A DNA stretch of 64,000 bases from Liolophura sinensis (GCF_032854445.1 NC_088304.1:18427704-18491703), one strand, 5' to 3'; counted from the first letter of the stretch, positions 23,800 through 33,966 are shown. Notes: a model not told the origin generated them from the sequence alone. A program made the numbers and translations.

Positions 23800-24056
23800 T
23801 TATACACGAGACAAGCAATCTGCAATAACATTATCTTTTCCCTTAACATGTTTGATTTCAAGATTGTATTTCTCCAACAATAAAGTCCACCGTAACAATC
23901 TCTGATTCTTTCCCTTAACTTTCTGTAGAAACACAAGTGGATTGTGATCAGTATTTACAATCACAGGTTGTCTTGAAGCTGTTACATAAACTTCAAAATG
24001 TTGCAGAGCTAAAATAACAGACAAACATTCTTTTTCAAAAGTTGAATAACTTCTCT
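23800..24056 (-). pseudogene. Gypsy pol RNase H fragment
   Basis: About 80 open codons with the Ty3/Gypsy RNase H signatures 'STFEKECLSVILAL', 'VNTDHNPLVFL', 'RLLRWTLLLEKYN' and 'GKDNVIADCLSR'. RNase H would remove the RNA strand during reverse transcription. It opens directly after a T-run with TAG at about 24056, where the 5' LTR fragment begins, so it is a deletion remnant without a start codon. Confidence 0.88.
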
Positions 24057-24063
24057 AAAAAAA

Positions 24064-24097
24064 AATTTAGAAGCTGACGGCAGTTGTGCACATAACA
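24064..24097 (-). mobile_element. First 34 bp of the 5' LTR
   Basis: 'aatttagaagctgacggcag' followed by 'ttgtgcacataaca' repeats the right end of the 3' LTR (23635-23668) with two mismatches. It marks the other end of the element. Confidence 0.8.
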
Positions 24098-24109
24098 ACA
24101 AGTAGATAA

Positions 24110-24182
24110 TAATTATGTACAGAATAATAAATATAAATATATAAATATAAATATACATGTACATACACATACACATACACAT

Positions 24183-24218
<36 letters not shown>
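24110..24218. repeat. AT-rich tract plus (ac)n microsatellite
   Basis: An 'ataaat' tract grades into 'acatac' units and then about 20 'ac' repeats near 24180-24215. Open frames across it are low complexity. Confidence 0.95.
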
Positions 24219-24219
<1 letters not shown>

Positions 24220-24297
24220 GTTCAGTGACCGTCTTGGAGTGCTACTTGGTCTCTTGAACAACTGCATTAACGTAACATAAGCATGAAACCCAAATAT

Positions 24298-24450
24298 AAT
24301 AGAAATAAACAGGTAACATAAATTAGTTTGAGGTTTGCTACTAAATAGTACATTAGAGTTTTTTGGTGTGGCTAATAAAAAGACAGACCTCTGAACAAAA
24401 AGACACACATATTTCAGTCGGTAAAGTACTAGAACCATAGAGGAGCCATA
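24298..24450 (+). repeat. Dispersed repeat D, copy 1
   Basis: Phrases 'cattagagttttttggtgtg', 'aaagacagacctctgaac' and 'cagtcggtaaagtactag' line up with 30855-30998 in the same order and spacing. Family unknown. Confidence 0.6.
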
Positions 24451-24459
24451 TTATTTTTA

Positions 24460-24695
24460 AATTTTATCATAGTTTTTAATTTACGTATTAGTTTTATTCT
24501 TTTTAACTTTCATTCTATTCCATTGTACTGTTACAAACCTTATCTTGTCATTATCTGTTATTATATGTTATCAACACTGTGAATGGAAACTTGTGTCTGT
24601 AGTGAATGAAAGTCCAATAAACAGTAAGCCTTTGGGCAGTTATTGGCGAACTTCCCAACGTGTGATACGCACGTTTGCAGGGGTCAGATGGAGAT
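24460..24695 (+). repeat. Left end of segmental duplication, block 2
   Basis: Matches 10385-10585: 'gttatcaacactgtgaatgg', 'aaacttgtgtctgtag', 'ccaataaaca', 'cagttattggcgaacttccc'. It lies about 0.7 kb upstream of the coding start of gene copy 2. The 'aataaa' may also be the 3' end of an older element. Confidence 0.65.
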
Positions 24696-24899
24696 TTCAA
24701 CTTTAACTTTTTCGACTTTAATTTTTAGTGTCTTTTTAGCAGATTTATTTTCATTTTATATGAAGTACTTTTTCATGAAGGAGACGAAATAGACATTCTA
24801 ATTATACCAACCGTCAAATCACAAATGCACAGGTGTTTATAAAGGCGTACTTAGTTTGTATAAGACACACTGTACAAAAGAATCACTCATGTTCGAAAT

Positions 24900-25150
24900 A
24901 TGTCCTCACAAAAGGTGATTCTCATGAAAGTTGGTATCTGATGTTTCATAACATTGAACCGTGAGGACATGATTAACAGGTAAATGGTCAGTTGTATTAG
25001 ACGAAAGAAGCTCTGACAAAATGTTATTCTCATTAAAGTTAATGATGGTATCAGATGAAGTTCTGATGCTTTGTAAGGTTGAATCTTGTGGAATGGTGTG
25101 AAATGGTCATTCATATCAGACAAAAGATACCCAGGTAAAAATGCTATTCA
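24900..25150. repeat. Imperfect tandem duplication, about 110-bp period
   Basis: 'caaaaggtgattctcatgaa' (24908) and 'caaaatgttattctcattaa' (25017) open two diverged copies that also share 'ggtatc', 'tgaggacatg/tgtggaatgg' and 'gaaatggtca' phrases. Confidence 0.6.
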
Positions 25151-25345
25151 TCTGAACACGAGTAAAACTGATACTTGTCCGCATTGCAACCCTAGACTAG
25201 ACGGGCTGACGCATGTAAACTGATAATGAGTACATCTTGTGCAGGTTAGAAATTCTTTAGAAGATATTCGAACAGATACTTTGTATAAGTCGATGTTTAA
25301 ATCAATGAAATAATTAAATTTAGTCTGTTTGTTATTTCCCCACAG

Positions 25346-28209
25346 ATGATGCTGGAGTCAACTACTGGTGGTCATCTATCGTTTTTAGCTGTGTTGTTGT
25401 TGATGTCTTTGATGGCCACGACAGCAGATGCTGTGAGAGTTTTTAGGAAAAGTCCAACTATTGAGCTTGGAAACGTCTATGACAGTAGCAACACGGTTCT
25501 GACCAGCCTGGTGGTCAGTAATGGTCACTGTGGGCTGATTTGTGATGAACTCGGGGATGACCAGTGTCAGTCGTTTAATGTGAAACCTGAAGGAAACCAA
25601 ATCCGCTGTGAGTTGTTTGACCACCAGCCTCGTAAGGTAGCCAGCATCGTCCCTCATCCTACGGGTCAGCTTTTTGAAGAGGTAATATCATTGAACAATT
25701 CTTAAGTTCTTTCAGTCAAATATTAATACAAACTGTGGTATTAACAAGACATCCAAGGTTAAAACTATTTACGTGGAGACAGCAGGGTGGACAAAGTTCC
25801 AGCCATTACTTGAATGTAATGGCCGGAATGACTTACACAACTTTTCCAAAACTCCATCTATTGATTACTCTGGGACACTGATGGAGATAGGCCACTTGAA
25901 TCAGTGTTATCCAGTAGTTTCTTCAGGTGTTGTTTGGTTAGGTTTGTCTCGATGGTCCCATCATTGTGTATTCTCTCGAAGACCACGTTGATAGTTTTCT
26001 TTTACAATACTTTTGTTCATAACAAAACGGCATCTTTTGATGAACTTTATAACTTAGTTGGAAACCAAGAACTGTTTACTTTCTGTTTATCGTACAGACA
26101 ATGGAAAATTTGACTTGTCTTACTTTGAGTTTTGCGTAGTACACTATAACCATAAGACTCGCATTTCTTCCACGTCACCTGAAAATAACCTCGAATAATC
26201 ATCTTGGAATGTTGACGGATATTTTATTTTTTTCTCACTATTGAAAGCTAAGAGATAAAAATATATTTTGTAAACATTTGGTTCAAAAGCTCATAACGGA
26301 TTTACACATCATTCTTACTACAGGAATGTGAAGCACTAAGAGTGACTGCTAGTGCGAAAGTGATGAAAAAAGACTTGGAAATTGTGCTCCTCATCGACGA
26401 CAACAGAGGCGTGTATCGGTTAACGCCTGCGTACCCAAAACCTCGCCTGATTGGACCCCTTGAAGAAGTCTTTGTTGATTTTAACCAGAGCTCAGATGAC
26501 ATGCTTTTCTTTGAAAAAGTACATCCTTTTGGTGATATCTTTTTGATCAGACATGGTGAGTATAATACTGTATTTTTTATTTCTTTATTGCTGGGCTGTT
26601 TTTCCAAAAGCGCGGGAAAATTTGAAGATTTTGATGCCTATATCATAAGCGAATCATAGGTATTTGTGTTGGGGACGATAAACCCGGTTCTGGAGTCACT
26701 TGTGAATGGATGACTTAACGTTAGGAATGAGCACTTTTTTATCCAAAGATGATAACTCTCCTTGTCTTGGTATGTGTGAGTTGGATGTAAAACTTTTTCT
26801 GGATACACAGAGATTAACTTATTTATTTATTTATTTGATTGGTGTTTTACGCCGTACTCGAGAATATTTCACTTATACGATGGCGGCCAGCATTGTGGTG
26901 GGAGGAAACTGAGAAGAGCCCTTGGAAAACCCATAACCATCCGCAGGCTGCCGGAAACCCTTCCCACTTACGGCCGGAGAGGAAGCTAGCTTAACACTGA
27001 GATTAACAGAGCATAGCTACAAAATCTAGACATAAAGAGTTAAACTTTATTCTCATCGCAACCAATCCAGTTTGCAGGCTCGAATCCACCTGTGGTAGGT
27101 AAATTTGGAAGCTTTAAGTCAGGAGGTTTTCTAATAACGGGCGCAGGGCGGTGGTTTATTGCGACCTCTGCACGTAACTACCATGCTGAAGTACTGTACT
27201 GAAGTAAAAATAGTACTCAGAATAACAGATAAAGAAATACTCTATAGAAACAGAAAAATGGAGTGAGTGCTTGAGTGCTTGGGGTTTAACGTCGTACTCA
27301 ACAATTTTTCAGTCATATGACGACGAAGGAATCATTAGGGTGCATGCACGTGTAATGTGCCTCCTTGTTGCAGGACGGATTTCCACCGCGCTTTTATTTA
27401 GTGCTGCATCACCGAGACGACTTACCGAAGGCAAGTAAGCCGCCCCGCCCGAGCCATTATACTGATACGGGTCAACCAGTCGTTGCACTATCCCCTTCAT
27501 GCTGAACGCCAAGCGAGGAAGTTACAACTTCCTCTTTTAAAGTCTTAGGTGTGACTCGACCAAGGATTGATCCTGGATCTACCGGTCCCGAAGCGGACGC
27601 TCTACCAACTGTGCTATCCGGGCCGGTCACAGAAAAATGGAAGCAGATAGGTTGGAGTGCTGTTGTTGTTGTACACACTTATTAAGAATGTAAGTATTCT
27701 TGCAGACTGTCCTAAAACGCGTTCTTCTTATGTTTTCAGAAACTTTGATGTTTTGTTACAAAGCTGTGGACAAAGATCACAAGAAGTTTACGACCTGTGA
27801 TAAAAACGTTTTTCCTGTACGCTGGGACCAAGTCCTCCCACTAGGCATAATGGGAAGTGATTATATGAGATTAATCGTGAAGAGTGATGACATTTACATG
27901 GTTGCCTGGAACCATGGAATTGTCAAGTCAGCCTACATGATTAACCAGAAAAGTTCCAGTATTACAGATATGTTTCAGTACTTTGGTAATTATTATTATT
28001 GCGAAGATGGAAAGAACTTTGAATTTTGTTCTCTTTACCAACCCTTTTGGTTTGCGGCTTCAAGCGGTATCCATTTAAATGGAGAATATTTTGGATTGTT
28101 TATAGGCACAAAGATGTATACGTTTGATTTCGGGAAAGAAATCATTCATGAGAGATACCCTGTGTGCAAAAACAAAAATCTTGGGTTCTTCTTCGAAAAG
28201 CGTCCTTGA
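25346..28209 (+). CDS. Secreted PAN-domain protein of unknown family, copy 2
   Basis: Proposed join of 25346-25681, 26324-26555 and 27740-28209, which is 1038 nt, an exact 346 codons with stop (345 residues). All junctions are GT-AG: gag|gtaata, ctacag|gaatg, acatg|gtgagt, gttttcag|aaact. Phases agree (0, then 1). Residues 1-29 form a signal peptide (LSFLAVLLLMSLMATTADA). Residues 55-92 carry a PAN/apple-like pattern with Cys 62, 66, 74 and 88. Residues 113-189 hold 'VLLIDDNRGVYRLTP' and 'EEVFVDFNQSSDD'. Residues 190-345 carry six Cys and the phrases 'MVAWNHG' and 'GLFIGTKMYTFDFGKE'. I do not recognise the middle and C-terminal parts. An acceptor-like 'tttccccacag' directly before the ATG suggests a 5' untranslated exon upstream. 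Probably extracellular; ligand and role unknown. The C-terminal few residues differ in frame from copy 1. Confidence 0.7.
26819..26998 (-). repeat. SINE-A insertion in intron 2 of copy 2
   Basis: The + strand starts 'ttatttatttatttatttga' and runs to 'cggccggagaggaagc'. It is flanked by a 9-bp target-site duplication 'gagattaac' (26810-26818 and 26999-27007). Copy 1 has the unfilled site ('aagagtaacagagc', about 12780). The insertion is therefore younger than the segmental duplication. The head is missing, so it is 5'-truncated. Confidence 0.9.
27055..27200 (+). repeat. Old SINE-C-like copy, second instance
   Basis: Same sequence and position as 12830-12980 in copy 1, including 'caggctcgaatccacctg' and 'gggcggtggtttattgc'. 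Inherited through the duplication. Confidence 0.55.
27264..27628 (-). repeat. Full-length SINE-B with tRNA-like head
   Basis: On the minus strand the head 'ccggcccggatagcacag' plus 'ttggtagagcgtccgc' looks tRNA-like (A-box region), followed by 'ggatcaatccttggtcg' (B-box region), a long body, and a tail ending 'cactcactc'. A 13-bp target-site duplication 'acagaaaaatgga' flanks it (27251-27263 and 27629-27641). Copy 1 has the empty site near 13041. This is the reference copy for the family here, about 365 bp. It resembles mollusc tRNA-SINEs, but I cannot fix the family name. Confidence 0.9.
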
Positions 28210-28544
28210 AAACTGTATATAATATATGTTATGTTAACGTGGTGTAGGTTATTGCTGAGAATTGTTACTTCATCAAATACGAAAATCATTACGAATATAG
28301 CGAAGTAGATCAAATCAATTCTGAAAATGACTTGATAGCATGGTGTGGCCTGATATGGTATTGAGTAGAAGCTCCTGGTCTGAATGACATTTTGGTTTTA
28401 GCTCTTAGTGCATACTAAACTATATAACTGTCCCTTTAAAAATCTGCTCTTAAAGAAGCCTACAGAGCGAGGAAGTCTCTCCGTCGTCAGAAGTGAACCC
28501 AATTGTCTCACTGCATTGTTTAAGACATTTTGGATTTTAAGATC
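28210..28544. other. 3' flank of gene copy 2
   Basis: Closely matches 13777-14110 downstream of copy 1, including 'gcatggtgtggcctgatatg' and 'gaggaagtctctccgtc'. Contains no clear second exon set. No canonical poly(A) signal stands out. Confidence 0.5.
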
Positions 28545-29015
28545 CTGTAGATGAATTCGGCACCAGTTTGTAGAGATATATATCTACGTATCAGGTGTAT
28601 TATATGGACGTATCCGGCACCAATTTGTAGAGATATGTGTTTATGTATCCGGTGTATTATATGGACGTATTTGGCACCAATTTGTACAGATATATATCCA
28701 CGTATCAGGTGTATTATATGCTCGTATTCGGCATCAATTTGTAGAGATATATATCTATGTATCAGGTGTATTATATGGACGTATTCGGCACCAATTTGTA
28801 GAGATATATATCTATGTATCAGGTGTATTATATGGACACTGTATTAGGCACCAGCTTGTGAAGATGTATTTTTATCTATCAATTGTATGATGTGGGAATA
28901 TTTGCCACAAGATTGTGGAGATGTATTTTTATCTATCAGGTGTACTATATGAATAAATTTGGCACTAGTTTGTGGCAATGTTTTTATTACCTATTAAGTG
29001 TATTACATAGAACTC
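28545..29015. repeat. 60-bp minisatellite downstream of copy 2
   Basis: About 7-8 units of 'ggtgtattatatggacgtat' plus 'tcggcaccaatttgtagaga' plus 'tatatatctatgtatca'. Same unit as 14110-14830 but fewer copies, with 'agatatata' replacing 'gatgtatt' in most units. The two arrays have homogenised separately since duplication. Confidence 0.9.
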
Positions 29016-29034
29016 CTGATCCGACTTAGACGAC

Positions 29035-29695
29035 CATAAAGAGGATTGCTTATCGTTATGTTCTTGTCTTTACCGTGTCTTTACACCGAGCAATGTTTTC
29101 TGACAGATAGTGATTCCATTAAGCATGGGCGCCACGTTGATGATATTTTGAGGGTATAACTAAAGAAATAAGATACGAAGAATAAATCAAAACTTGCCGT
29201 TTGAAGCGGCAAACAAATCAAGCAAAATGTATCACTTGAAAAGAATGTTAAATTTTGGGTGAAATAAAGTAATTGCAAATCAGCTGACGCTCTTCTTAAA
29301 CAGCTTTCCCGTGATCATAAAGTAATGTTGAATTGTTATTACTACATTTGCGTCAGGATAAAAGACCATAACGTCAATAACAATTAACACAAATGTAACC
29401 GGGGAATTCACCTGCACAAAATTCGAGGTCGGCCGTTTTCGATTCACGTGACTCTGCAGCTGGGATGGACACGGCAGCTGGGGTGGACGGCAGCTCTTCA
29501 AAAATTAGGATCATCTTCTTTCTAAACGTAATTTCTTCTACTTTAAAAAAAGTCTCTGATGGTTTCTGCTTTAAAAAAAAGTGTCCCAAACCAAGTTGTC
29601 CATCGCCAATGTAAATCCAAATATTCCACTTTTTGAGGACGAAGTTGAGTGCCGCCAACTCGGATCGAAAATTCAGTTACTGAAGACTGTGTAAT
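29035..29695. repeat. Right end of segmental duplication, block 2
   Basis: 'gattgcttatcgttatg' at 29045 and 'gaggacgaagttgagtgccg' at 29635 match block 1. The 570 bp between them is absent from block 1. A minus-strand open frame at 29374-29658 ends at a donor-like 'tgtgcag|gtgaat' but has no ATG near its start and a stop just upstream, so I do not call it a gene. Confidence 0.5.
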
Positions 29696-30850
29696 AGTGG
29701 GCAAATGGTCGCAGCGTCATACTCATCCTGTCTGCTGTCAGTTTACCTAAGAATTTTTACTTGACGTAAATTCCAGGAAGAAAAAGGACATTTATAGCGA
29801 AATTAGATGTATCAGCAGTTGAACTAAGCGTTACTACCGTCAATATCCACAATAAGATCTTTATCAATCAACGATTTTTCGTTTTTCAACCAGAAATAAT
29901 TATATCATATTAAGAAAAAAAGCTAGATCTCTTCGTTATAGACGAATCTGGATGAAGTATTTTTCAGTTAGGGTGAAAGTTTGTGCTTTAATCTATGATT
30001 TTGACATGAAGGCTTCATTTTATACTTAGGGGCTAGTCCTCCTTCGATGCGCACAGATCACAAACCATTTGGCCGCACAATACGCTCGCGTGTTGGCGGC
30101 AATTCGTCCCCTAGCGGAGTACTTTCTTTGCTCATATCGGACGAGCGGCCTGGTAAGGCGGTGAGTTTCAAGCTTTCATTCCCTCCGCACAGCTCGTGAA
30201 TTTTATAAACCCATCAACGACAAGTTAAGCAGTTGACCTAGAAAAGTTCCGTATAAAGGAAGTCGTTTTCTATTACAATTTTTTTTTGTAATAACAAAGG
30301 GGATATTACTATGTGAAATAACACTTTTCCTGCTAAAAGGAATTCCGAACATTTCACGTATATATAAGCCATAAGAACAAATCTATCACGTAAACAAGAC
30401 CAACTCCTTTTAGTTGATAAAAACAAAGTGTAGTCTTTTTACTGCAGCGCGTGTTGAAGATGGACTGACTCCATTTGCACATTGTGAATTTGAAAGCGAG
30501 ACTGTCCAGTCCTTGACGTAACGGTAAGAAACAGCTGGTTTGGCAAAGAAAATCTGACATCCAATGTTTTTTTTAACAATTTACCTGATTTTAGATTAGT
30601 AAAAATTTTTTAACCACAATTCAGACATTTACTAAGTGTGACATATTTTAAGTACTTTTTTTTTTATTATTTATGCTTATCATGCAATATGTATAACTTT
30701 AGAAGGGTGATAAACCAATCTATACTACTGGTACATTACATTGTTGTGTGCAATAAATTATATGAAAAATAATGCTGGAAATTACTTGTTCTACTGCTCT
30801 GTTGTATGTTTTACACGTAGACCCTACAGACAGTTATGTTCATTTTTCTC
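29696..30850. other. Intergenic, nothing recognised
   Basis: A locally GC-richer island at about 30040-30190 ('gtgttggcggcaattcgtcc') stands out against AT-rich flanks. No gene supported. Confidence 0.4.
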
Positions 30851-30854
30851 GAAA

Positions 30855-30998
30855 ACAAATCAGGTGGAAAGAAATCAGACGAAGTTTAGCTAAAATTATG
30901 CAATAGAATCTTTTGGTGTAGCAAATGTAAAGACAGGCCTTTATACAAATTGATGCATTCAGGTTCGGTCGGTAAAGTATTACAGCCATAGGGGAAAT
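30855..30998 (+). repeat. Dispersed repeat D, copy 2
   Basis: 'caatagaatcttttggtgta', 'aaagacaggcctttatac' and 'ggtcggtaaagtattacag' match 24298-24450. Boundaries are approximate. Confidence 0.6.
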
Positions 30999-31804
30999 GT
31001 TGACCAAGTAATGTGATGTGACTCAACATGATATCCCATTGACCAACATTGCTGCTACACTCCATAATGGGAAGATAATCGAAAGGCTCACCACAAATAC
31101 ATTTGAGACAGTCATTAATAAAATTATTAAATAAATCGTCAATGAGCGAACTACATCCATGTCTTAGTCTACACTAGGTTATATTTGGGCGTGCCAACAT
31201 AATTCGACACAGGTGGTAAAAGTTTCAGGTCTGAAAATTTATTCATTTGTTAAATTATTTGTTTGATTATTTCTTACCTCCTGCCGTAAGTTAATGATAT
31301 GAGACCCCGACAATCAAACTGTATATCAGCTTAATTGCTTAACGTCAATTTTTTCATACAGCGTAAACCACCGAGCTTTGCCTTGAGCTTGAGCAAAGAG
31401 GTTTCGTCAGGTGGACTGTTTATAAATGTGCGATGTATGACGATGTGCTTGGAATAATCTAATTACACTGAAGCGGCTGGCCACCGAATAGGCAGAGCAG
31501 TAACTGGTGAATTTTGAGTTGATAAAACGTAATATCTTTAATATTGTCAGCATCTCAATGCTGCATGAAAAGACATTCCATGTCGAGATTCGCAGGTCCC
31601 ATTTCCACAGCAATAAGGAAAAGGAAGAAATATTATATAAATAGCAAATAAAGCTGGTAACTCAGAAGGCCGGCAGTTTGCTATGGGCGATGTGTTTCCT
31701 CCACCCATAATAAGCGAAAACAATTTCACTTTCCCCTCTAAATGAATGATATCTTCACATGAAATACTTCTCAGTGGAAACACCGTTTGTTTAATCTGTA
31801 TTAC
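30999..31804. other. Intergenic, nothing recognised
   Basis: No recognisable exon, RNA or mobile-element core. This is where 5' exons of the relic at 32017-32590 would be expected; none was identified. Confidence 0.4.
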
Positions 31805-31990
31805 TTTGATTTAGTCGGTGATTTTTTGGCTGGCGTTTTACCCCGTAATGAAGACTCTTTCACTTATACGACGACGAGCAGCAATACCGTGGTGGAAATC
31901 CGGCACGCGGGAATCCCACGACCACCCGCAGGTAGTTGGCAGATTTTCCCACGTGCAAGCCAAGAGGAGGTCGGGAAGAGGGAATTACTT
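31805..31990 (-). repeat. SINE-A, diverged
   Basis: 'tagtcggtgattttttggct', 'cacttatacgacgacgagc', 'gggaatcccacgaccacccg' and 'ccaagaggaggtcggg' follow the reversed SINE-A order. The two + strand open frames over it are shadows. Confidence 0.75.
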
Positions 31991-32016
31991 CATTATTTCC
32001 ATGTATTTTATCACAG

Positions 32017-32119
32017 GTCCAATTCATATGGGACGTATAGTGGACGAGGAATTATCTGCCGGATTACGCGACCGTCGATTATCATTGTGAGAGGGAGGCA
32101 CTGTTTGTGTATGAAAAAG
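32017..32119 (+). pseudogene. Lectin-domain C-terminal exon remnant
   Basis: Frame 1 reads 'WTRNYLPDYATVDYHCERE' and then 'ALFVYEK', the shape of a C-type lectin C-terminus (Asp-x-x-Cys, then F-V-C-E-K). The last conserved Cys is replaced by Tyr, and a TAG lies near the start. Length 103 nt compared with 198-204 nt for the equivalent exon in genes A and B. It ends in phase 1 like them. Confidence 0.65.
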
Positions 32120-32362
32120 GTAAGATGTCTGACACGTCTACACGAGAGTCGCGTGGTGCTCGGCTGCGTATAACTTACTAGAATTAAGCACTTACACGAA
32201 TAGATAGATTAAAACTCTATCTGAGATAAATTGAGACGAGGCCGTATTTCAACGATATGCGTGACAAATTGTCAGGCTTCACACTCTCGTAGCTACTTCA
32301 ATTTTACCATCTATTCTTGCAGTCTTAAATCTTATCTTCAATTTTATAACGAATCTTATAAG

Positions 32363-32590
32363 ATTCACCTGAAATCAAGAAGCCTGGAGAGACGGCCACG
32401 AGACGAACCTTACCACTCTGAAATCCATCAGTTTCACTTTGATTTGTTTACATCATGTTTATATCATATGTCAATGTTCCTCTTTGGCACGTCCACCTGG
32501 ACAAGATGGCGACGATTGTATCCTGTACTATCACGTTTACAACAAACAAACGGACCTCAGGCCTCCCCCGGATACGTCATTTATGATTAA
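32363..32590 (+). pseudogene. PAN-domain exon remnant
   Basis: Three frames are needed in turn: 'LKSRSLERRPRDEPYHS', then 'CQCSSLARPPGQDGDDCILY', then 'QASPGYVIYD' and stop. These match, in order, the start, the Cys core and the end of the PAN exons at 49732-49964 and 60975-61210. Confidence 0.78.
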
Positions 32591-33700
32591 ACCAGCTGTG
32601 GTGCATGTAGCATGAGCATAAAAACCGAGATGTTCACGTTTCAGCACTACATTCCACCGACTTGAATAAGTCATAGCTGGTACTGTAATACATGTGGTTA
32701 AAGGGTACGATTGTTTTATTACTTGACAACATTTGCTTCCCTTTGTAGAGGGCTGATGAACACCATTAAACAGGCTGAGAGTCTGAAGATTTTTGCAATC
32801 AGCTGTAATTGACATAGGTTGCGCGTCTGGTGATTATGTTACCAGCCGCAAATAACATTGGGTATCATAAAGGCGTCGCGACTGGACATGTATATAACCA
32901 ATGCCTGTGGGACGAGATGTTAGCGAACAGATGCACAAAAACATTGAATTTGTGTATATACCAACATTGTAATAAACCGCCCCCAGCGTAGAGTTACAGA
33001 ATCAAAGGTGTAACAGAAACGTTTCAAGAATAATCAAATGCATGCACCTGTTAATAATTTATTGGTTTGTTTGGGGATTTTATTGATGGGTTTGTTTGGG
33101 TTCCTCATTGTTTTGTTTGTTTTCTTTTATTATTAATTTATTGATTTTTAGGAGTTTTATTTACTAATGTGCTTGAGATCTTATAGATTTTTTTATTTAT
33201 TTATGATCGGTGTTTCAACGGCGCACCTACGAATTTGTCGTCTACATACGCCAAGACGGGCACGTTGGGCAACGGAATCATCGAGACCCATCTAGAGTGG
33301 TCGATTTATTGGATACTTTGTGTACCCGTTCTGTTGACAGTTTACAGCCTAATGGGTATTTGTACAATTGACCAGTGGTCAAAACTACGTATTATTGTTA
33401 ATTTTCTGGAGGTTGCCTTTTGTCCTGAAGACATTTGTGAAATCGGGCAACTAAGTTTAAGAGAAAATCATTTTGTCATAAGCGAGATCCCTGGTGGAGG
33501 AAGGCGGAGTGTCGGGTGTTACTGGACGAATCCTTCCACATGTGACGTAGAGGTGTAGTTGGTTTCAAGTGTACTTCATGCAGGCTACACATAGAAGACC
33601 ACTGGTCGACCTCTTATAGTCATCAAGGCTATAGGAAAATTGGAAGCTGGGGAATTTAGGCAATTGCTTGTTTGAGAATATGTACGCATATGTACATGTA
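32591..33700. other. Intergenic, nothing recognised
   Basis: A possible SINE-A tail ('tttatttatttatgatcgg', about 33193) precedes a + strand open frame at 33235-33558 that has no recognisable domain. Confidence 0.4.
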
Positions 33701-33931
33701 CGCTTGGGCTTTTACGTCGTACTTTTTTTTTCAGTCATATGACAACGAATAGGCATTAGGTGTGAACATTGTTAGGGTATCGGTATGATAAGTCCAAAAT
33801 CAATTCCCTTAAGGAGCCTAACCTGGGTCAAACAGAGTAACACTCTTAAACACTCAAATGGGGGGTTTAACAATTTAATAAACCAAAAGGAAAATAATGA
33901 TGCTATAAACTACATATAGCAATGCACAGAA

Positions 33932-33966
33932 TATATATATATATATATATATACATACACATATAC

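Larger units (their letters stand above)
22901..24097 (-). mobile_element. Internally deleted Ty3/Gypsy-type LTR element
   Basis: On the minus strand the order is: the first 34 bp of an LTR (24097-24064), an RNase H segment of pol (24056-23800), a non-coding stretch with a polypurine tract, then a full LTR (23668-22901). Nearly all of the 5' LTR, gag, protease and reverse transcriptase are gone. No target-site duplication is evident between the flanks ('tataa' left, 'acaag' right). Confidence 0.75.
32017..32590 (+). pseudogene. Decayed C-type lectin plus PAN gene relic
   Basis: Two exon remnants in the order seen in genes A and B, but on the opposite strand. A lectin 3' exon (32017-32119) has acceptor 'ttttatcacag' and donor 'gaaaaag|gtaaga', with one in-frame TAG. 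A PAN exon (32363-32590) has two frameshifts and ends with the family's C-terminus 'ASPGYVIYD' and stop. Upstream signal-peptide and lectin N-terminal exons were not found. Splice phases no longer match. Confidence 0.75.

Noticed and set aside
27560-27628. tRNA gene on the minus strand
   Set aside because: The head resembles a tRNA but is fused to a SINE body with a target-site duplication, and I could not draw a clean full cloverleaf.
29374-29658. 94-codon minus-strand frame ending at a donor-like tgtgcag|gtgaat
   Set aside because: No ATG near the start, a stop just upstream, no matching next exon, and its 5' part matches a phrase at the end of the segmental duplication.
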